Source: an uncultured Sutterella sp. (lineage in GTDB: Bacteria > Pseudomonadota > Gammaproteobacteria > Burkholderiales > Burkholderiaceae_F). From it: a stretch of 11,523 bases of DNA. The stretch covers positions 1 to 11,523 of the forward strand of contig UQUM01000053.1 of the NCBI GenBank assembly GCA_900544255.1, written 5' to 3'. Below the pieces are notes generated by a model, which saw only the letters and a list, made by a program, of their open reading frames with translations, searched no databases and was not told where the DNA came from. The position numbers and the translations under genes were made by a program. Positions 1 through 7,507 of the stretch are shown here, one piece after another; positions within the stretch are counted from its first letter, which is position 1, and each line of letters begins with the position of its first letter.

Positions 1-112
1 AATCACCGTGGGGGTACTTCTAGCAAATGACTACTTTTATGCGACCGAAATGTAAACGCTGATCGCGTCCTCTAACACACGTGCCCCCGCATCACAGCAT
101 CTTCCAAGAAAA
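1..112. other. Left edge, no recognisable gene
   Basis: I see no start codon with a ribosome binding site and no familiar protein in either strand here. The frame that later encodes the nuclease fragment is open from just after a TAA at 53-55, but its first twenty or so codons resemble nothing I know. This looks like the sequence junction where the N-terminal part of that gene was lost. Confidence 0.4.
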
Positions 113-544
113 AATGGCTTCTCACGCGACGCAGAAAGCGTCCGCAAAACCCTGCTGCCGCTTCTGAGAAAGTACGTGTCCGTACGGGATGCCGCCACCA
201 AGGCGCCGCCCGAAAACTACTACCACGGCTTTCTTGCCGCCATGATGGCCTGCGCAGAAGGCACGATCAGCAACTGCCTCTCCAACCGCGAGACGGGCGA
301 CGGTTATGCTGACCTGATGTTCACGTCCCCCGATCAGGACACGGGCGTCGTCATCGAAATCAAACACTGCCAGACGCCGCAGGAGATGGTACCGGCTGCT
401 CAGGCCGCCTTGAAACAAATTCAGGCAAAGCGTTACGTTGACGAACTACTCAACTTTGACTGCCGGCACTGCCGAGGTTTCGGCATCGCCTTCTGCCGAA
501 AGGCCTGCGTCGTGACAACGACGAATTTGACGCCCGGCACCTGA
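113..544 (+). pseudogene. Truncated PD-(D/E)XK nuclease domain (AAA-ATPase-like / PDDEXK_9 family remnant)
   Basis: This is the C-terminal nuclease-like domain of the large AAA-ATPase-like plus PDDEXK_9 proteins found in many copies in gut bacteria; their role is not firmly established. The family landmarks are visible in order: an NYYHGF segment at about 221-238, SN-RETGDGYAD with the putative catalytic Asp at 311-313, the EIK catalytic pair at 356-364, a helix ending in ALKQIQAKRY, and a closing GIAFCRK strand near 481-504. The ATPase domain, normally several hundred residues upstream, is absent, because the frame is closed by TAA at 53-55. The best in-frame start, GTG at 176, has no convincing Shine-Dalgarno and lies inside the conserved domain. 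The frame ends at TGA 542-544. A protein-like stretch continues in another frame (about 511-700), so a 3' frameshift is possible. I read it as a decayed fragment rather than a working gene. The family call is from memory of motifs. Confidence 0.6.
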
Positions 545-636
545 AAATCCGTCGAAAAACCGCTGACGGCATCGTCACCTTCAATCTCTCAGATGCCGTC
601 ATAAACCTCACGTATTTTCTCAACCGCTGCCCTGTC

Positions 637-680
637 AAAAAAACTGAGAAGGCACTGCGTCAGCCGGCTCCGGCCGACTG
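637..680 (-). terminator. Possible terminator of the iron-uptake operon
   Basis: On the minus strand, about 40 nt past the esterase stop codon, an 8-bp stem (661-668 with 673-680, one G-T pair) closes a CGGA tetraloop. A run of seven T on the transcript side lies at 643-637, 17 nt after the stem base. The stem is strong but the T-run is too far away for a textbook intrinsic terminator, so this could also be a 3' stabilising hairpin. Confidence 0.35.
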
Positions 681-718
681 TACAAGAATCCGCGCCGTTG
701 AGTTCGAGTCCCCTCTGC

Positions 719-1579
719 CTATTTCTTGGGCAGCATCATGCGCTTCATGGCGTCATAGATGCCGGGAATCGCCACGGTGCCGTGGTTTTCTCCTTCAAAA
801 AAGCGCTGCGTCACGTCGACTCCGACCTTTTCCAACCTGGGCAGCCAATAGTGATCAATCGCCCGCGCGTTATCCATGTGCACCTGATTGGCTTTGCGCG
901 GCGCGGCCCCGAACCCCAGGTACAAAGCGGCGCCTTTAAGCGTATCGCCCGCCTCGGCAATCCGCTGAGGGAACGCCCGGTAGAACCGGTTTTGATCCCA
1001 CCACAAACTCGGATCCACCGCAACGAATCCCCGGAAAGTGCCGTCCGCCTTCGCCATGGCGTTCAACGTAAAAAGCCCCCCGAACGAATGTCCGACGAGA
1101 ATCCGCTGCGCCGCCTCCGTTCCCGGCGCCAAGCGGCTTTCCGCCGCCGGCACCGCTTCTTTCGTTATAAATTCCAGAAACCGATCCGCACCCCCGCCGA
1201 CGACGGGCGCGCCCGGTGCGACTTGACCGTCTCGGCCGGCGGCCGAAGCCGTGGGCGTCAGATTGAGCGTACGACGATCTTTGTCACCGGCATCAATTCC
1301 CACCACCATGCACCCCCGAGGCGTCGTGTTGCGGACGCCGCCGAAGTAATCGCAGAACGACGCTGCCGGTTCAAAAAGCCGCTCACCGTCAAGTACATAA
1401 AAAACCGTCACCGGGGCATTCGTCACTTTGGGTAAATGCACCCGCAACGTCCGCACCTCCCGGAGAACGGCAGACTTTACCTGCAGCGTTTCCCCGGCGA
1501 GAATCGGCTCCCCGGCGGCCACCCGGCACCCCAACAAAGCCCCGGTCACCGTCGCAAAAACCCACGTCAGTTTTTTCAT
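719..1579 (-). CDS. Periplasmic siderophore esterase, IroE/BesA-like alpha/beta hydrolase
   Basis: Predicted serine esterase of the COG2819 / Esterase D-like group (286 aa), which includes IroE, BesA and Campylobacter Cee, enzymes that hydrolyse the trilactone of enterobactin-type siderophores. The nucleophile motif GHSFGG places Ser165 in the elbow. His266, in the motif GENHG, is the partner. The VLDG strand (62-65) and SLWW (191-194) are family marks recalled from IroE-type proteins; IroE uses a Ser-His dyad, which would fit. Residues 1 to about 23 form an export signal. It contains LLGC (15-18), so it may be a lipoprotein or be cleaved later near AAG-E; either way a periplasmic site is expected. 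The ATG overlaps the TGA of the upstream binding-protein gene by 4 nt (ATGA), so translation is coupled. It ends with TAG. Substrate (enterobactin, salmochelin or another catecholate ester) is inferred from context. Confidence is high for the fold and good for the role. Confidence 0.85.
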   Translation of the reverse strand: MKKLTWVFATVTGALLGCRVAAGEPILAGETLQVKSAVLREVRTLRVHLPKVTNAPVTVFYVLDGERLFEPAASFCDYFGGVRNTTPRGCMVVGIDAGDKDRRTLNLTPTASAAGRDGQVAPGAPVVGGGADRFLEFITKEAVPAAESRLAPGTEAAQRILVGHSFGGLFTLNAMAKADGTFRGFVAVDPSLWWDQNRFYRAFPQRIAEAGDTLKGAALYLGFGAAPRKANQVHMDNARAIDHYWLPRLEKVGVDVTQRFFEGENHGTVAIPGIYDAMKRMMLPKK

Positions 1580-2520
1580 GACGCCGCTCCCTTTAAGGCC
1601 CGCCGCACATCGTCAATCATGATTTCCATCGATCGGACGCCGCCTTCGCCTAGATACCACGCCTGCGGATTGACGTAGATGATCTTGCCTTCCTTTTTGG
1701 CGCGGGTTGATGCGATCAGTTCGTTATCCAACACGTCCACCGCGAGTTTCGCGCCCTCACGGCCGATTGCCGAATCACGATCGAGTACAAAGAAGTATTC
1801 CGGGTTGAGTTTCAAAAGGTACTCGAACGACGCTTCACTCCCGTGCGTCGCGTCGGCGCCTTTGGCGAGGTTTTCAAACCCCATTTCGTTCCCAATGATG
1901 GAACAGCGGGCTTTGTCCCCCAGGAGATTCACGTGAGAAGCCGTTACCATGCCGACGAGCGCCGTCCGGTGATTCGCCGCCTTCGCCAAATCCGTGATAT
2001 CGCTGCGCAAGCGCGCGAGATCCGCCTCCGCCCGCTTCTCCACCCCGAAAACGGACGCCAATACCCGCGTATTGTGTTCAAAAGACCGAAACACGCCGTT
2101 TTGCCAATCGATCGGCAGATAAACGACCGGTGCGATCTTCTGCAGATCCGCGAATTTGCGCCGCAGACGCCCGCTGATAAGAATCACGTCGGGCTCGGCC
2201 GCCATCAGGGCTTCAAAGTCGATTTCCCGCAGGGAACCTAAATTGGTTATGCCGTTATCGGGCTTAAAGTAATCCCCCAAATACGGCAGCTTTTCGGCCT
2301 TCGTGAGCCCTACGATCCGCTTCCCGAGCCCCCAGGCATTGAGCGTATCCAATGCCGCCAAGTCCGCTACGGCAATGCGCTGCGGGTCGTAGGGCAGGGT
2401 TACCGCAAGGGGCTTACCTGCCGGATCGCACGCCGTGATCGTAATGTTTTTTTCTTCGGCCGCCGCCGGCCCCATCAGCGCCGCCGCAACCATCCCGGCC
2501 ATCAAGTGTCTTCTCTGCAT
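1576..2520 (-). CDS. ceuE: CeuE-like periplasmic binding protein for ferric catecholate siderophores
   Basis: Solute-binding protein of the FepB/CeuE/YclQ/FatB class (314 aa), delivering ferric siderophore to the FecCD-type permeases encoded upstream. The two-lobed fold is evident from RIAVADLAALDTL (48-60), LREIDFEAL..EPDVIL (98-114), a long linking helix around 160-182, and a C-lobe ending WYLGEGG (288-294). Five polar residues fall almost exactly where Campylobacter CeuE is recalled to bind iron and catecholate: Arg118, Arg205 and Arg248 for the ligand, His226 and Tyr289 for the metal. This favours a tetradentate (linear or hydrolysed) catecholate. The signal MQRRHLMAG followed by a hydrophobic stretch to AAA-E (about 21/22) is Tat-like rather than a lipoprotein signal, unlike Campylobacter CeuE. 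A purine-rich AAAGAGA site precedes the ATG; the ATPase gene ends 12 nt upstream. Downstream it overlaps the esterase gene by ATGA. Confidence 0.88.
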   Translation of the reverse strand: MQRRHLMAGMVAAALMGPAAAEEKNITITACDPAGKPLAVTLPYDPQRIAVADLAALDTLNAWGLGKRIVGLTKAEKLPYLGDYFKPDNGITNLGSLREIDFEALMAAEPDVILISGRLRRKFADLQKIAPVVYLPIDWQNGVFRSFEHNTRVLASVFGVEKRAEADLARLRSDITDLAKAANHRTALVGMVTASHVNLLGDKARCSIIGNEMGFENLAKGADATHGSEASFEYLLKLNPEYFFVLDRDSAIGREGAKLAVDVLDNELIASTRAKKEGKIIYVNPQAWYLGEGGVRSMEIMIDDVRRALKGAAS

Positions 2521-2532
2521 TTATTTCTCTTT

Positions 2533-3291
2533 TCAGTGATAGATGGCCAGGGGTTTCCCGTCCACCTCATGGATTTGAAAATCAACGCCGTAGATGCGTT
2601 TCAAGTTCTTTTCCGTCATGACGTCCTTCACAGTGCCCTGCACCACCAATTGACCCTCTCGAAACGCGAGGATCCGATCGGAATAAAACGCCGCCAAATT
2701 GATTTCGTGCAGAACCAACACCACGGTCTTTCCCAGTTCGTCACACAGGCGCCGCACGAGCTTCATCATGCGGGTCGCGTGATACACGTCGAGGTTATTG
2801 GTGGGTTCATCGAGAAACACGTAGTCCGTATCCTGCGCGAGCACCATGGCAATAAAGGCCCGCTGGCGTTGGCCGCCTGACATTTCGTCGATAAAACGGT
2901 CTCGGAAATCTCCCAATTCCATGTAGTCGATCGCCCGCGTCACGATCGTCCGATCATCCGCCGTGAGATGCGAACCGGAGTGGGGAAACCGCCCGAACGA
3001 GACGAGTTCTTCGACCGTGATTTTCATCTGCGTCGTGTTCGTTTGAGGCAGAATCGCCATGCGCTTTGCCAAATCCTTCGCGCCCCACTCACCCACGTCC
3101 CGACCGTCCAAAAGAATGTCGCCCGACGAACGATCCAACAACCGGCAGACCATGCCGAACACCGTGGATTTACCGGCTCCGTTGGGGCCGATAAGCGAAA
3201 TCACTTCGCCTTGAGGAAGTTCTGACGACACATCGTCCACCACACGTACGTCGCCATAGCGTTTTGACAGGTGCCGAACCTCGATGCTCAT
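2533..3291 (-). CDS. ceuD: Ferric siderophore ABC transporter ATPase (FepC/FecE/CeuD class)
   Basis: Cytoplasmic ATPase subunit (252 aa) that powers import through the paired FecCD permeases. All nucleotide-binding motifs are present and intact: Walker A GPNGAGKST (35-43), Q-loop Gln83 in LPQ, ABC signature MSGGQRQR (137-144, Met replacing the usual Leu), Walker B YVFLDEPT (157-164) and switch His195 in LHEIN. Length is typical for siderophore importer ATPases. Its ATG overlaps the stop of the second permease gene (ATGA at 3288-3291), and the binding-protein gene follows after 12 nt, so it sits inside one transcription unit. Assignment to the CeuD/YclP branch rests mainly on the neighbouring CeuE-like gene; the general class is certain from the motifs. 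Confidence 0.93.
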   Translation of the reverse strand: MSIEVRHLSKRYGDVRVVDDVSSELPQGEVISLIGPNGAGKSTVFGMVCRLLDRSSGDILLDGRDVGEWGAKDLAKRMAILPQTNTTQMKITVEELVSFGRFPHSGSHLTADDRTIVTRAIDYMELGDFRDRFIDEMSGGQRQRAFIAMVLAQDTDYVFLDEPTNNLDVYHATRMMKLVRRLCDELGKTVVLVLHEINLAAFYSDRILAFREGQLVVQGTVKDVMTEKNLKRIYGVDFQIHEVDGKPLAIYH

Positions 3292-4244
3292 GCGCGGCCC
3301 TCCTTCAAAATGAGATACAGAAAATAGAGCCCGCCCCCGATGGTTACAAAGACGCTCACCGGAACACTGTAGGTCACGGCATGTTCCACGAAAAATTCAC
3401 CGGCAATCAAAATGACGATGCCCACCCAAACGCTCCCGGCAATCAACACCGAATGGCGGTAGGTCTTAAAGATCTGACGCGAAATGTTGGCGGTAATGAG
3501 CCCCAAAAACGACAACGGCCCCACCACGGCCGTAGCAACGGCGACGTAAAGCGCCACCCCCACCATCAGCCGCCGAATCACCGCTTCGTATTCAATCCCC
3601 AAATTAACGGCCGTCTCCCGCCCCAACGCGAGTACGTCCAATACCGCCAAGTCGTTTCTGAGCCACACGGCAACCAAGGCTAAAAGCAGGCAGCCCGGCA
3701 CCATGACGGCAGCATTCACCTGCGTAAAGCTCGCGACAAGCGACGACAATAACGCGTTGTAATCGTTGGGATCCATCAGGCGGATGAGCGTACCCTGAAT
3801 GCTTGAAAAGAGCGTCGCCAACACCGTTCCGATGAGAAGGATGTAGAGCACATTACCCTTTGTCGCTTTAAAGAGTTTGTAATAAACCAAACCGGCCACC
3901 GCCCCCATCAAACCGATGTCGAGCACAAAAGTTCCGAAAGGACTCGTTGCAAACGCACTGCCCGCGCCGGCCGCAAAAACCACCGCCGTATGAATCAGTA
4001 CGTAGAGCGAATTCATCCCCAGGAGGCAGGGCGTCACGATCGTATTGCGAATGAGTGTCTGAAACACCAGACTCGCGGCACTGACGGCAAAAGCCGCAAG
4101 CACCATACCACCCAAACGCGGCAGCCTGAGCGACAGCGTAAACGCCCAGAATTTCGGATTCACAAAAGCACCGAGGTACAACCCGGCGCCCGCCAAAGCG
4201 AGCAGACTGAGAACAGCCAACCCGAAACGAAATCGCCGGTTCAC
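3288..4244 (-). CDS. ceuC: FecCD-family siderophore permease, second subunit (CeuC-like)
   Basis: Polytopic inner-membrane permease (318 aa) of the BtuC/FecCD family, expected to pair with the first permease and the ATPase. The signature segment LRLPRLGGMVLAA (39-51), followed by a Q-T-L-I-R-N turn and LLGMNSL, matches the family's second and third helices. The ALGRETAVNLGI region later in the chain corresponds to the cytoplasmic coupling loop that contacts the ATPase. Nine to ten hydrophobic segments can be drawn. I chose the GTG at 4244 over an ATG 57 nt upstream (4301): the GTG overlaps the previous stop as GTGA, has AAAGGAGAG about 8 nt ahead, and gives the normal short N-terminus, while the longer version adds a polar stretch overlapping permease 1. 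The 3' end overlaps the ATPase start by 4 nt. The reading frame is intact. Confidence 0.9.
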   Translation of the reverse strand: MNRRFRFGLAVLSLLALAGAGLYLGAFVNPKFWAFTLSLRLPRLGGMVLAAFAVSAASLVFQTLIRNTIVTPCLLGMNSLYVLIHTAVVFAAGAGSAFATSPFGTFVLDIGLMGAVAGLVYYKLFKATKGNVLYILLIGTVLATLFSSIQGTLIRLMDPNDYNALLSSLVASFTQVNAAVMVPGCLLLALVAVWLRNDLAVLDVLALGRETAVNLGIEYEAVIRRLMVGVALYVAVATAVVGPLSFLGLITANISRQIFKTYRHSVLIAGSVWVGIVILIAGEFFVEHAVTYSVPVSVFVTIGGGLYFLYLILKEGRA

Positions 4245-5263
4245 AAGGCGCTCTCCTTTTTCTGCAGTCCCAACAAACCTCGGACGGCTGCCCCGTTCCA
4301 CGCCTTGCGGCCGAATTTCAGACGATAAAAAATCAGGCCTATAAAAATGACGCTGCCCGCCGTCCCCACAATCAGTTCGATCGGCAGTTCATAGGGCGCG
4401 ATGAGAAGACGCGCGACGAGGTCGCAGATCAACACAAAAAGCGCTCCGAAAAGCGCGGTATCCGCGATCGTTGAGCGAAGATCATCGCCTTTGAAGATGG
4501 CCACGATGTTGGGAACGACCAACCCGATATACGGAATGGTGCCGACCACCGACACCACCGAGGCCGTGATCATGGCAGCCACCGTCAACCCCATCGCAAG
4601 CACTGCGGTGTAATTCACACCGAGATTTTTGGAAAAGTCCCGCCCCATGCCGACGATGTTGAAATGGCGGGCGTAGACCCAAGCCGCGATGATCAAAGGG
4701 AGCACCAGAAATACAATTTCATAGTGACCTCGGATGATGAGCGAGAAATGTCCCACCGACCACGTGGAAAGCGCCTGATTCATGCCGAAGGCAAACGCAA
4801 GGAATCCCGTCACACCGTTGATGACGCTGGAAAACATAATGCCGATCAAAGGCACCATCACCGGATCCTTCATCGGGGTACGCAGCGCAAACGCTACGAA
4901 TGTCCAGGTGCCGATCATCGCCGCGGCAAAGGCGAAAAGCGTGCGGGTGACCAACGTGGAAGTCGGCAGAAAAATGAAGGCAAAGAGAATACCCTATTGC
5001 GCCGTTGCGATGGTGGCGCCTGTTGTGGGCGACACGAATTTATTGGCGCAGAGCTGCTGCATGATGAGGCCGGCAATACTCATTCCGGCCCCGGTGCAGA
5101 GCACCGCCGCCAGGCGCGGCAGTCGCGAAGCCACAAACACCTGCCAAACTTCGCCGTCCGCCCGCAGCAATTCGGCCGGCGTGACGTCATAGACCCCGAT
5201 GAAAAGCGACAGCACACCGACCGCAGCTAAAAGCACCGACAAAACGACGGTTGATTTTGTCAT
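4241..5263 (-). pseudogene. ceuB: FecCD-family siderophore permease, first subunit (CeuB-like), interrupted by an in-frame TAG
   Basis: Read as one frame this is a full-length permease (340 codons) with an N-terminal membrane anchor (1-25), the SRLPRLAAVL family signature (46-55), NKFVSPTT (74-81, recalled as typical of the CeuB/YclN branch) and the later helices through FYRLKFGRK near the end. Codon 90 (4996-4994) is TAG, directly before GILFAFIFLP. There is no frameshift: the frame and protein-like sequence continue unbroken on both sides. From recalled homologues the expected residue here is hydrophobic, e.g. Leu, one base from TAG (TTG). Unless suppressed or a sequencing error, the product stops at 89 residues, and a TTG at 4954 is the only obvious restart. 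The other transporter genes look intact, so the change seems recent. No good Shine-Dalgarno precedes the ATG at 5263, and a GC-rich hairpin ends 14 nt before it. The 3' end forms a GTGA overlap with permease 2. Confidence 0.85.
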
Positions 5264-5277
5264 AGAGAAGTATCTGT

Positions 5278-5308
5278 GGCGGCGACGCAGACTGGTGCCT
5301 ACGCCGCC
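5278..5308 (-). promoter_or_regulatory. Hairpin in the leader of the first permease gene
   Basis: A perfect 7-bp GC stem (GGCGGCG at 5278-5284 with CGCCGCC at 5302-5308) with a 17-nt loop lies in the 94-nt gap between receptor and permease 1, ending 14 nt before the permease ATG. There is no T-run after it on the minus strand, so it is not an intrinsic terminator. It could block translation or protect the receptor mRNA end; this is inference from position only. Confidence 0.3.
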
Positions 5309-5357
5309 GAATGAATCGAATTGCGCCGTGGAGAATCAAACGGCTGACCGGTCTTGA

Positions 5358-7472
5358 TCAGAACGTGTAGGCATACGAAAGCCACAGGTTGCGGCCTTCG
5401 ATGTAGTCACGATAGGCGTTGGCATACGTCGGCTTTGCCGCAGTCGATCCCACGGCTTCTTCCCACTGCAGACCGGTGTTGAAAATGTTATTCAACGCCA
5501 GGCTGAAGTGGTGCTGCTTTGCATAGGTATAGTCGATGCCGAAGTCAACCTTCGTGTAGTTCTTGTAGCGGCTGTCGTTGAGTTCACCGCGACCGACTGT
5601 CTGTACCTTCGAATCAAACTTCGAAACCGACTTAAGATAAGCGCCGAAATCCCCGTTCTGATAGTCGATCCGCGCCGTCAGGCTGTGCTGCGGGAGTTCA
5701 TTAAGGCGCGTCCCGAGGCCTGCGTTCGTTTCGCCGGATTTGATCTTCGTGTCCGTGAAGGTGTAGCCGCCCGTGAAACTGAAGCCGTTGAACCGTGCCG
5801 TTTTAAGAAGGAGCTCCACGCCGCGGGCCCGCACCTTGCCGTAATTCACATCCTGATAAAGGTATGTTTTGTTCGCAATCGTCTTAATTTCCTGTGCGAG
5901 CTTATCCTTAAAGTCCGTGTAGAAGAGTCCCAGCGTCACTGAACCCAACGCATTCTCCTGCAGCGTCGCGGAGAGTTCATAGTTGAGGCTCTTTTCCGGC
6001 TTCAGATTCGAGTCCCCGACGTAGTAATTCGTCTTCTTGGTACTGCTGCCGTAGTAATACACCCCGTCATAGAGGTGCTTCACGGAAGGCGTCTTATAGC
6101 CGCTTGACACACCGCCCTTGACGCTGAAGAAATCCGTGGGCTTATAGACCAAATACGCACGGGGCGAGAAATGAGCACCGAAGCTGTCGCTCCAATGGAG
6201 ACGCCCGCCCAACGTGGCCGTCCATTCGTCGTTGATGAAGTATTCGCCTTCGGCAAAGGCGGCGAGCGTCGTTTCGTCGATCTTTTCGCCCTTCATGGAA
6301 GGCAACGTCGAACCGGCATAGGTCAATCCGGTACTCGCCGCATTGGCGCTGTTGTCTTTGAACGTTTCATAATTACCTTCCACCCCGGTCGTGAGCGTCA
6401 TGCCGCCCAAATCCCCGAAATCCAAGGGCTTCATGAGTTTTGTCGATAAGGTGTACATCGTGCTGTTCATCAGCGGGTCGCTGAAGGCACCTTTCGTCGT
6501 CGCTGCCGGTGCTACTTTGCTGGCGCCGGAGTAGTTCTTCATGTAGGAAAGCGAATTCCACTGGAAGAACGTTTCCGTCTTGCCGAAATCGTAGTTGCCG
6601 TTGTGCCCGATCACTGCGTTGTACTTATCCCACCAGCGGACATTCTTGACGGCGTAGGCGCTCGTATTCATCGCGCCGCCTTTAAAACGCGTGTAGTCAC
6701 CGTCAAAATAGATTTCGTTTGCCGGATCAATGGTAAGCGTCAGGCGGGAACCGATGTTGCCCGTATAGCCTTCCGACGGCGAATGGCCGGCGAACTTGCC
6801 GTCCGGCGTACGCAGCCCCGAACCCTGACGGTCAATGTAGCGGCCGCGCAGCTGCAGGCTCGCCACGTCCTTTTTAAGCGGCACACCGAGCGTCACACCG
6901 ACCCCGGTCTGATCTCCGTACTCGTCATTTTCGAAGAAAGACTTTCGGTCAATTTTGATGGTGCCGGAAAACTTGTCGTAGTGCTTCTTCGTGATGATGT
7001 TGATCACACCGCCCACGGCATCCGAACCCCACACCGTCGAAGCCGGCCCGCGGAGGACTTCAATGCGTTCAATCGCACCGGGCGGCGGCATGATGACGCT
7101 TGCCGGATCAAAGCCGTTGTTGACCATGCCGTCGGAGGTGTTCATCCGACGCCCGTCCACCATCACGAGCGTGTACGCGGAATCAAAGCCGCGGATGGAA
7201 ATCTGCGTGTTGCCCATCTTGGTTTCGGAGATGTCCACGCCCGGCACATCACCTACGGCCTGACCGAGGTCAGAGACGGGTTTCGTCATCAGTTCTTTAT
7301 GGGTGATGACGGAAACACTCGCCGGAGCTTCCGTCGTATCTTGTTCATAGCCGGCCGCCGTGACAACGACGGGGCCGGTCGTCACCGCTTCCTGCACGGC
7401 CAGCGCGCAGGGCGAGAGAGCAAAAAGAGGCAGTGCCGCAGAGAGCACCTTCGCGGTACGAGAAACGTTCAT
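5358..7472 (-). CDS. TonB-dependent catecholate siderophore receptor (FepA/CirA-like)
   Basis: Outer-membrane gated barrel (704 aa) that imports a ferric siderophore using TonB energy. A Sec signal peptide ends near ALA-V (25/26). A TonB box (PVVVTA, about 34-39) follows, then the plug: SVSVITHKEL (52-61), ISIRGFDS (91-98), VMVDGRRM (103-110) and the strongly conserved IERIEVLRGPASTVWGSDAVGGVINIITKK region (134-163), all typical of the FepA/CirA/CfrA group. The remaining 540 residues alternate in barrel style and end LSYAYTF, with the terminal Phe used by the BAM assembly machinery. Length matches the family. The ATG is preceded by AAAGGAAA about 7 nt away. It is the first gene of the operon, directly behind a Fur-controlled promoter, and the transporter genes follow after 94 nt. 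The catecholate substrate is inferred from family resemblance and from the CeuE-like and esterase genes downstream. Confidence 0.92.
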   Translation of the reverse strand: MNVSRTAKVLSAALPLFALSPCALAVQEAVTTGPVVVTAAGYEQDTTEAPASVSVITHKELMTKPVSDLGQAVGDVPGVDISETKMGNTQISIRGFDSAYTLVMVDGRRMNTSDGMVNNGFDPASVIMPPPGAIERIEVLRGPASTVWGSDAVGGVINIITKKHYDKFSGTIKIDRKSFFENDEYGDQTGVGVTLGVPLKKDVASLQLRGRYIDRQGSGLRTPDGKFAGHSPSEGYTGNIGSRLTLTIDPANEIYFDGDYTRFKGGAMNTSAYAVKNVRWWDKYNAVIGHNGNYDFGKTETFFQWNSLSYMKNYSGASKVAPAATTKGAFSDPLMNSTMYTLSTKLMKPLDFGDLGGMTLTTGVEGNYETFKDNSANAASTGLTYAGSTLPSMKGEKIDETTLAAFAEGEYFINDEWTATLGGRLHWSDSFGAHFSPRAYLVYKPTDFFSVKGGVSSGYKTPSVKHLYDGVYYYGSSTKKTNYYVGDSNLKPEKSLNYELSATLQENALGSVTLGLFYTDFKDKLAQEIKTIANKTYLYQDVNYGKVRARGVELLLKTARFNGFSFTGGYTFTDTKIKSGETNAGLGTRLNELPQHSLTARIDYQNGDFGAYLKSVSKFDSKVQTVGRGELNDSRYKNYTKVDFGIDYTYAKQHHFSLALNNIFNTGLQWEEAVGSTAAKPTYANAYRDYIEGRNLWLSYAYTF

Positions 7473-7507
7473 CGCGATTTCCTTTGGGAATAGTTACGGT
7501 GGGCGTG

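Noticed and set aside
698..1435. Long plus-strand open frame opposite the esterase gene
   Set aside because: Its translation is rich in Arg, His and Pro with no domain pattern, as expected for the antisense of a GC-rich gene; the minus strand has clear catalytic motifs.
4664..5230. Plus-strand open frame opposite permease 1
   Set aside because: Arg/His/Gly/Lys-rich antisense shadow; membrane-protein genes commonly give such frames.
4241..5263. Genome-wide reassignment of TAG as an explanation for the split permease
   Set aside because: The esterase gene ends with TAG exactly at its expected C-terminus, so TAG acts as a stop here.
6603..7493. Long plus-strand open frame (about 296 codons) opposite the receptor gene
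   Set aside because: Low-complexity antisense of the TonB-dependent receptor plug and barrel, no ribosome site, no recognisable family.
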